From Microcaldota archaeon (GTDB lineage Archaea > Micrarchaeota > Micrarchaeia > Burarchaeales > Burarchaeaceae), in NCBI GenBank assembly GCA_003660965.1, contig QMVF01000048.1, positions 1-6,041 of the forward strand: 6,041 bases of DNA. Reading direction: 5' to 3'. Each line of letters starts with the position of its first letter. Positions within the stretch are counted from its first letter, which is position 1. The notes beneath the pieces were generated by a model. It did no database searches and had not been told where the DNA came from. It saw nothing but the letters and a program-made list of their open reading frames with translations. Both the position numbers and the translations under genes were made by a program. Positions 1 through 6,041 of this stretch are shown one piece after another.

Positions 1-2092
1 CCTTATCTCCCTTTCTAAGCTTGATTCCACGCACCCCCTGCCCAGTTCTTCCTATTTCTCTAACCTCTTTCTCCTCGAATCTAATTGCCATTCCCTTCTC
101 AGTTGCAAGCAGTATTTCCTGCCCTGCCCGCATCCTCTTAACCTCTATAAGTGAATCCCCTTCCCGCAAAGTAATTGCAATTATTCCGCCCTTCCTGGGC
201 CTGCTGTAAGCTTTCAAATCAGTCCTCTTAATCAGCCCCTTCTCAGTAGCCATTACCAAAAATTCATCGGCTCCAAACTCGCTTACAGGAATCATTGCGG
301 TAATGCTTCCATGGTGAAGATTGAGCAGATTAACAATAGCCTTTCCCAAACCATACCTGCTAGTCTTGGGTAATTGATATGCTTTCAACCAGTGCACAGT
401 GCCCTTGTCAGTGAAGAACATAAGATAGTCATGAGTTGAGCATATAACAACCTCTTCAGCATAATCCTCCTCCTTGGTTTCAACTCCTACGATTCCCTTT
501 CCGCCCCTAGACTGAACCCTGTACTCTTTCAAGGGCACCCTCTTTGCATACCCATTCTTGGTGAGCACCACAACTACTCTTTCCCTCTTGATCAAATCCT
601 CAATCTCAATATCCTCTGCAGCCTCCATAATCTCAGTTCTTCTCTCATCCGCATACCTGCTCTTCACATCGAGCAGTTCATCCCTGATTAGCTTGAGAAT
701 TTTTGCCTCATCTGCAAGCACCTCTTTAAGCCAGGCAATGCGCTTAACCAGCTCCTCCAGCTCGCCATTTATCTTCTCCCGTTCAAGCGAGGTGAGCCTC
801 TGCAGCCTCATTTCCAAAATAGCCTGAGCCTGCTTCTCGCTCAGCGAAAAGTTTTCAACCAGCACCTCCTTAGCCTCCTGCGGGTTGCTTGCAGCCTTTA
901 TTGACTTCACAACAGGATCGATGTTGGAAAGGGCAACCTTCAAACCCTCCAATATATGCGCCCTTTCACTTGCCTTGCTTAATTCAAACTCACTCCTCTT
1001 TCTAACCACCTGCTGCCTGAACTTCAAATACTCCTGCAGGGCTAATTTTAGAGTAAGCACGCGCGGCTTTCCATCAACTATTGCCACACTATTCACTCCA
1101 AAAGTACTTTCCATGTAGGTGCGGGCATACAGCTGATTCAAAACCACATCCCTATTCGCATCCTTTTTAAGATCGATAACTATGCGCATTCCCTCCCTGT
1201 CGCTCTCATCCCTCAAATCAGAAATTCCCTCAATTCTCTTGCTCTTAACCAGTTCAGCTATAGTAGCTATCAAATCCGCCTTGTTAACAGCATATGGAAG
1301 CTCCTTTACAATTATCCGCTCCCTATTCTCTTTCTTCTTTTCAAACTCAACTCGCGCCCGCACCTTTATTGAGCCTTTTCCAAGCACATATGCAGCCTTG
1401 ATTCCATTCCTCCCCCTTATGATTGCACCAGTAGGAAAGTCAGGCCCCTTAACATACTGCATAAGCTCCTCGATTTCAATCTCCGGCTTATCTATGAGTG
1501 CAACCAGGCCATCCACTACTTCGCCAAGGTTGTGGGGCGGTATGTTGGTAGCCATTCCAACCGCAATTCCGCTCGAACCATTCACAAGCAGATTTGGAAT
1601 TGCTGCGGGCAGAACAGAGGGCTCCTCGAGCGAGCCATCGAAATTGGGTACGAACTCAACAGTCTCCTTATCAATATCAGCAAGCATGCTTTCAGCTATC
1701 TTATCCATTCTCACCTCAGTATACCTCATGGCAGCCGCATTGTCCCCGTCAATACTTCCAAAATTACCCTGCCCATCAATCATTGGATAGCGCAGTGAAA
1801 AGCCCTGCACCATTCTGACAAGCGCATCATAGACAGCCGAATCCCCATGAGGATGGTATTTACCAAGCACCTCTCCTACAATGCGCGCACTCTTCTTGTA
1901 GGGCTTGTCATTTGTGCAGCCCATCTCCTTCATTGCATAAAGAATTCTTCTGTGAACTGGCTTCAAACCATCCCTTGCATCAGGAAGAGCCCTTCCCACA
2001 ATTACACTCATCGCGTAATCCATATAGGACTCGCGCATCTCGTCCTCTATGAACCTGCTTCTCACACCGTTTTCACTCTGCCCGTTGCTCAT
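1..2092 (-). CDS. gyrA: DNA gyrase subunit A (3' end outside window)
   Basis: GyrA cuts and rejoins DNA in the A2B2 gyrase, which introduces negative supercoils using ATP hydrolysed by GyrB. Reading the minus strand from the ATG at 2092 gives 697 residues (start [19 protein letters not shown]) with no stop before the left edge; the family is usually about 800-850 residues, so roughly 100-150 are missing. Visible landmarks: the quinolone-region motif [15 protein letters not shown] with S85 and D89; active-site Y124 in [10 protein letters not shown]; the intercalating isoleucine I176 in [22 protein letters not shown]; and the GyrA-box QSRGGKG at residues 527-533. The GyrA-box marks a gyrase rather than topoisomerase IV. 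Beta-pinwheel blade repeats follow near 577-589 (SRYGLGKA), 629-637 (SRPRKGGII) and 680-690 ([11 protein letters not shown]). The gene follows gyrB after 8 nt without a clear Shine-Dalgarno, so translational coupling is likely. Identity is secure; bacterial ancestry of the archaeal gene is inferred from family knowledge. Confidence 0.97.
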   Translation of the reverse strand, partial: MSNGQSENGVRSRFIEDEMRESYMDYAMSVIVGRALPDARDGLKPVHRRILYAMKEMGCTNDKPYKKSARIVGEVLGKYHPHGDSAVYDALVRMVQGFSLRYPMIDGQGNFGSIDGDNAAAMRYTEVRMDKIAESMLADIDKETVEFVPNFDGSLEEPSVLPAAIPNLLVNGSSGIAVGMATNIPPHNLGEVVDGLVALIDKPEIEIEELMQYVKGPDFPTGAIIRGRNGIKAAYVLGKGSIKVRARVEFEKKKENRERIIVKELPYAVNKADLIATIAELVKSKRIEGISDLRDESDREGMRIVIDLKKDANRDVVLNQLYARTYMESTFGVNSVAIVDGKPRVLTLKLALQEYLKFRQQVVRKRSEFELSKASERAHILEGLKVALSNIDPVVKSIKAASNPQEAKEVLVENFSLSEKQAQAILEMRLQRLTSLEREKINGELEELVKRIAWLKEVLADEAKILKLIRDELLDVKSRYADERRTEIMEAAEDIEIEDLIKRERVVVVLTKNGYAKRVPLKEYRVQSRGGKGIVGVETKEEDYAEEVVICSTHDYLMFFTDKGTVHWLKAYQLPKTSRYGLGKAIVNLLNLHHGSITAMIPVSEFGADEFLVMATEKGLIKRTDLKAYSRPRKGGIIAITLREGDSLIEVKRMRAGQEILLATEKGMAIRFEEKEVREIGRTGQGVRGIKLRKGDK

Positions 2093-2100
2093 AACATCAT

Positions 2101-2103
<3 letters not shown>
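2089..2103 (-). promoter_or_regulatory. gyrB-gyrA junction, probable translational coupling
   Basis: The gyrB stop TAG (2101-2103) and the gyrA ATG (2090-2092) are 8 nt apart. No GGAGG-like site lies at normal spacing before gyrA; the nearest purine-rich element, GTGAAG, is inside gyrB more than 20 nt away. Two out-of-frame ATGs in the gap start a three-codon frame (ATG ATG TTA) whose TGA overlaps the gyrA ATG as ATGA. Coupled reinitiation after gyrB is the simplest reading and would help keep the subunits equimolar. Confidence 0.45.
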
Positions 2104-4023
<1,920 letters not shown>

Positions 4024-4074
4024 TCACAGTCTAGGTTATAGCAATCATAAGCACACTATTCACTCTTTCCCGCC

Positions 4075-4082
4075 TTATAAAT
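4075..4082 (-). promoter_or_regulatory. Candidate archaeal TATA box for gyrBA
   Basis: On the minus strand the sequence ATTTATAAGG fits an archaeal TATA box, with a short purine-rich GTAGATAG stretch just upstream where a TFB-recognition element would lie. A start about 25 nt downstream would put the first transcribed base near 4050 and give a leader of roughly 48 nt. A weaker alternative, TATAAC at 4035-4040, would give a leader of only about 10 nt. No good Shine-Dalgarno is seen at normal spacing before the gyrB ATG; GAAGGCGG lies about 17 nt away, which is too far. Placement rests on motif match and position only. Confidence 0.5.
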
Positions 4083-4087
4083 CTATC

Positions 4088-4119
4088 TACGCGCGCGCAC
4101 GCGCGCGCACGCGCGTACG
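4088..4119. repeat. Alternating purine-pyrimidine (potential Z-DNA) tract
   Basis: Thirty-two consecutive bases alternate pyrimidine and purine without a break, mostly CG steps with two CA steps and TA at the ends. Internally it is a 10-bp tandem unit, ACGCGCGCGC, repeated about 2.7 times (4089-4115). The ends, TACGCGCG at 4088-4095 and CGCGCGTA at 4110-4117, are perfect inverted repeats. Such tracts are known to adopt left-handed Z-DNA, or to extrude as a cruciform, under negative supercoiling. It lies immediately upstream of the candidate gyrB TATA box. The tract is directly visible; its conformation in the cell is inference. Confidence 0.85.
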
Positions 4120-4127
4120 GTAAATGG

Positions 4128-4176
4128 TTAAAAAGCTTGCGTTTTTGAGGCTTTCGACGAGCTCTTTTCAAGCCTA
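4128..4176 (-). terminator. Candidate secD transcription terminator region
   Basis: Two weak structures follow the secD coding end on the minus strand. The first is a 6-bp stem, AGGCTT with AAGCCT (4170-4175 and 4148-4153), overlapping the secD stop codon and holding the palindrome GAGCTC in its loop. The second is an A5-loop-T5 element at 4130-4146 whose T5 run (4130-4134) is the kind of signal archaeal RNA polymerase can terminate at. The minus-strand CTTTTTAA could instead serve as a distal TATA-like element. Neither structure is strong, and read-through into gyrB remains possible. Confidence 0.35.
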
Positions 4177-5748
4177 TTTTTCAAGGAATATGCTTTCAAC
4201 AAATGCACCATAGGCAGGCCTTGATATGAACACACCGAGCAATGCACCCAGTATATGGGCGGTTGCAAAGCCCATAATTTCAATCAAGCCTGAGAAGAGA
4301 AGCGGAACCATTGCAACCGTAACTAGAACTGCATTCATCATTACAATGTAGAAAGCCCTGTCCAGCTTCATCTTAGCCCCTGCCTCACCCTCACTTGCAA
4401 CCGCAAGCTTTCCTTTCTTAAGCAGCTCATCAGACATTACAATTTGAGCATCAACGCTAACTCCAACTGCAGCAATTATGCCTGCCATTGCAGAAAGATC
4501 AATAGTACCGAGCCCTCCAATTATGCTCACGAGAATCGTGATTTCAATTGCTGAAACAGCCATTACAGGCACTGCAAGCCTGGGCTCCCTGTACCTAATT
4601 ATAATCAAAAGCGCAATTGCAACCAGCGCACCAACAGCCCCAATTATACTATACCTCAAAAATTCAGCCCCAAGAGGTGCAGGTATTGTAGTAACGCTTC
4701 CAAGTATGATGTCAGTTGGCAGCTCGCCTCCGCTCAAAACGCTCTTAAGCATCTTAGTTTCCTTCTCCGCATTCTCCCTTCTCTCCTGTGCAGTGGCACC
4801 CTGTGCCGCACCTGTAATCTGATACTGAAGCCCGGGCGTGCCACCCTGGGTTATAGAGGGGTTGAGCAGGGGCGCGCTCAGAAGGCCCACAGCCTCCCAG
4901 CTCGTAACCATCGTTTCCCCAGTCTCGCTGTTCGTGGTAAACCTTGCCCTCATCTTCTCCTCATCCTTTCTCACCACTATGAAGCCCATCTCCTCGAGCT
5001 CAGCCCGCATCTCCTCATCAACTGCCCCAGACACAATTGCCTTGCTCTTGTTGGTAATTTCATAAGCAGAAAGCTCAGCCTTAGCCGCTCCCCAGTCATC
5101 AAGCAGAATCAGCCATAATTCCGAATCACCCTTCACAAGCGCATCCTCAATGGCAGCTATGGACTCCTCCTCCAGAATGGCGCTCTCACCAAACAGCTCA
5201 TCCCTGCTTGCTATTACAACCGCATCCTCAGGCCTGTCCAGAAACATGTAGAGCGGGTAATTGCCCTTGCCGTACACAACCTGCCCGAACTTCTTGGCAC
5301 CTGCAGAAGTAACTGTAAAGCTCACTGTCCAGCCCCTGTCAGTAACGTGCGAAGTGATACTGTTGCGTAATATTTCATCCCCACTAATGGCAACCCTTCC
5401 ATCCACAATGCCTTCAAACCTTCCAACTTCCCTCAAAATTTCCTCAATCTCTTCAACCAATGCCTGATCGCTCTGGGGCACTTCAACGTAAATCTCGCTA
5501 GCCCCAACCCCCCTCACCACTACTTGAGTAAGCCCGAACTTTGTAGCCCTGGTCTTGATTATATCGATTATGCTTGCCATCTCCTCAGAATCTGCAGCAG
5601 GCCTTTCCAGCGTTATGGGAATTCTCGTACCCCCTTCAAACTCAATTCCAAAGTGAATGCCCCTTATGGCAACTATCGCAAGTGCCACGAGCAGCACTAG
5701 TGCAAGCATGCGCACCCGCCTGTCATTTATCAATTTAGTATAGCTCAT
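4174..5748 (-). CDS. secD: Protein-export membrane protein SecD
   Basis: SecD, with SecF, forms an integral-membrane complex of the RND superfamily that aids Sec translocation. In bacteria it pulls substrate using the proton gradient; archaea have it without SecA, so its exact archaeal role is unsettled. The 524 residues show TM1 at about 13-29, the conserved GIEFEGGTRI at 34-43, a large extracytoplasmic domain from about 45 to 360 that includes SGGELPTD at 339-346, then TM2 (364-385), TM3 (392-411), TM4 (417-437), TM5 (464-486) and TM6 (492-510). TM4 carries GVSVDAQIVMSDE with acidic D433, the likely counterpart of the essential TM4 aspartate of bacterial SecDF. Its length is normal for the family. 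The start is fixed by the absence of any in-frame start codon back to a TGA at 5776-5778, and a GGGAG precedes it. It lies 79 nt after secF in the same direction, as in known archaeal secFD operons. Confidence 0.95.
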   Translation of the reverse strand: MSYTKLINDRRVRMLALVLLVALAIVAIRGIHFGIEFEGGTRIPITLERPAADSEEMASIIDIIKTRATKFGLTQVVVRGVGASEIYVEVPQSDQALVEEIEEILREVGRFEGIVDGRVAISGDEILRNSITSHVTDRGWTVSFTVTSAGAKKFGQVVYGKGNYPLYMFLDRPEDAVVIASRDELFGESAILEEESIAAIEDALVKGDSELWLILLDDWGAAKAELSAYEITNKSKAIVSGAVDEEMRAELEEMGFIVVRKDEEKMRARFTTNSETGETMVTSWEAVGLLSAPLLNPSITQGGTPGLQYQITGAAQGATAQERRENAEKETKMLKSVLSGGELPTDIILGSVTTIPAPLGAEFLRYSIIGAVGALVAIALLIIIRYREPRLAVPVMAVSAIEITILVSIIGGLGTIDLSAMAGIIAAVGVSVDAQIVMSDELLKKGKLAVASEGEAGAKMKLDRAFYIVMMNAVLVTVAMVPLLFSGLIEIMGFATAHILGALLGVFISRPAYGAFVESIFLEK

Positions 5749-5752
5749 ATTT

Positions 5753-5757
5753 CTCCC
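5753..5757 (-). promoter_or_regulatory. Shine-Dalgarno site of secD
   Basis: The minus strand reads GGGAG followed by four bases and then the secD ATG. It resembles the archaeal GGAGG-type site but at slightly short spacing. It supports the ATG at 5748 as the true start and suggests that secD is translated independently of secF, whose stop is 79 nt away. Confidence 0.55.
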
Positions 5758-5789
5758 TAACCATTCTTCCTCTTCTCAGCATACCACAG

Positions 5790-5814
5790 AAGGGGGCACG
5801 CTTCGCGCCCCCTT
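5790..5814 (-). other. Strong GC hairpin between secF and secD
   Basis: AAGGGGGC at 5790-5797 and GCCCCCTT at 5807-5814 form a perfect 8-bp stem around a 9-nt loop; two further CG pairs can form inside after an A-C mismatch. It begins 13 nt after the secF stop codon and ends about 40 nt before the secD start. No T-run follows on the minus strand, so it does not look like an efficient terminator. It could act as an mRNA processing or stability element that sets the SecF:SecD ratio, or as a partial attenuator. The structure is visible; its role is inferred. Confidence 0.6.
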
Positions 5815-5827
5815 TCTAAACCCCGCT

Positions 5828-6041
5828 TCATCCAATACCCTCTCTTTTTTCCGCATACCATAGAATTATGACTGCATTCAAGCCCCAAGTTGCAACCAAA
5901 TCACCAACCAGGCCTGTAATCGCAACTGCTGAAATCTGATAGTAGGTTGGAATGTGGGTTATTAGTGCAAGCAGGAACAGGGCTCCGAATGCAACAATTG
6001 CAGTTGAAGTCATGGTCATTCCAGTCTTCATAGTATCATGC
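5828..6041 (-). CDS. secF: Protein-export membrane protein SecF, C-terminal part
   Basis: Only the last 70 residues plus one base of the preceding codon and the TGA at 5828-5830 lie in the window; the gene enters from the right edge with its frame open (HDT precedes the methionine at 6031, which is internal and not a start). The fragment starts with a threonine-rich MKTGMTMTSTAIVAF that leads into the penultimate membrane helix, followed by a loop, and then the last helix with GLVGDLVATWGLNAVIIL and a basic tail AEKREGIG. The G-L-V-G-D...T-W-x-L-N-A pattern is typical of the last helix of archaeal SecF, where bacterial SecF differs. SecF partners SecD, encoded immediately downstream. The missing part should carry TM1 to TM4 and the extracytoplasmic domain. 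Identity is well supported by motif and neighbour. Confidence 0.88.
   Translation of the reverse strand, partial: HDTMKTGMTMTSTAIVAFGALFLLALITHIPTYYQISAVAITGLVGDLVATWGLNAVIILWYAEKREGIG

Noticed and set aside
1182..1790. 202-codon plus-strand open frame
   Set aside because: It lies wholly antisense to gyrA, is serine/leucine-rich low-complexity sequence typical of a shadow frame, and shows no domain. The overlapping plus-strand frames at 1532-1798, 1594-1818 and 1847-2368 are rejected on the same grounds.
4478..4822. 114-codon plus-strand frame resembling a membrane protein
   Set aside because: The hydrophobicity mirrors the membrane helices of secD on the other strand; no independent gene signals are present.
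5828..6031. Separate 67-residue small membrane protein
   Set aside because: The frame is open upstream of the methionine to the window edge, and the sequence matches the SecF C-terminus, so this is the end of secF and not a small gene.

Overview
The window holds four genes, all on the minus strand, in transcription order secF (3' end only) - secD - gyrB - gyrA (runs off the left edge). Two bacterial-type DNA gyrase subunits sit next to SecD and SecF proteins that look archaeal. They have GLVGDLVATWGLNA in the last SecF helix and GVSVDAQIVMSDE in SecD TM4, and secF precedes secD. The gyrB upstream region also carries an archaeal-style TATA box. Together these point to an archaeon that carries a gyrase of bacterial origin. 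A euryarchaeal or DPANN-type lineage is plausible, but the window does not settle the phylum.

Right end (5828-6041): last 71 codons of secF, covering its final two membrane helices. A 79-nt spacer with a strong GC hairpin separates it from secD. secD (4174-5748) encodes a full-length six-helix SecD of 524 residues. SecD and SecF form the integral-membrane accessory complex of the Sec translocon.

Intergenic region 4003-4173 (171 nt): this is the most unusual part. It contains candidate secD terminator structures, then a 32-bp uninterrupted alternating purine-pyrimidine tract that is almost all CG/CA steps, then a TATA box about 5 bp further toward gyrB. Such a tract is a classic potential Z-DNA former under negative supercoiling, and it lies directly upstream of the gene for the negative-supercoiling enzyme. 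The same tract, read as minus-strand RNA, can fold into a 13-bp hairpin.

Left part (1-4002): gyrB (633 aa) and gyrA (697 residues visible) are separated by 8 nt and form an evident gyrBA operon. All key catalytic residues are present: the GHKL ATPase, TOPRIM acidic residues, active-site tyrosine and GyrA-box. The positions that set fluoroquinolone and aminocoumarin sensitivity in bacteria have wild-type residues. The plus strand carries no convincing gene anywhere in the window.
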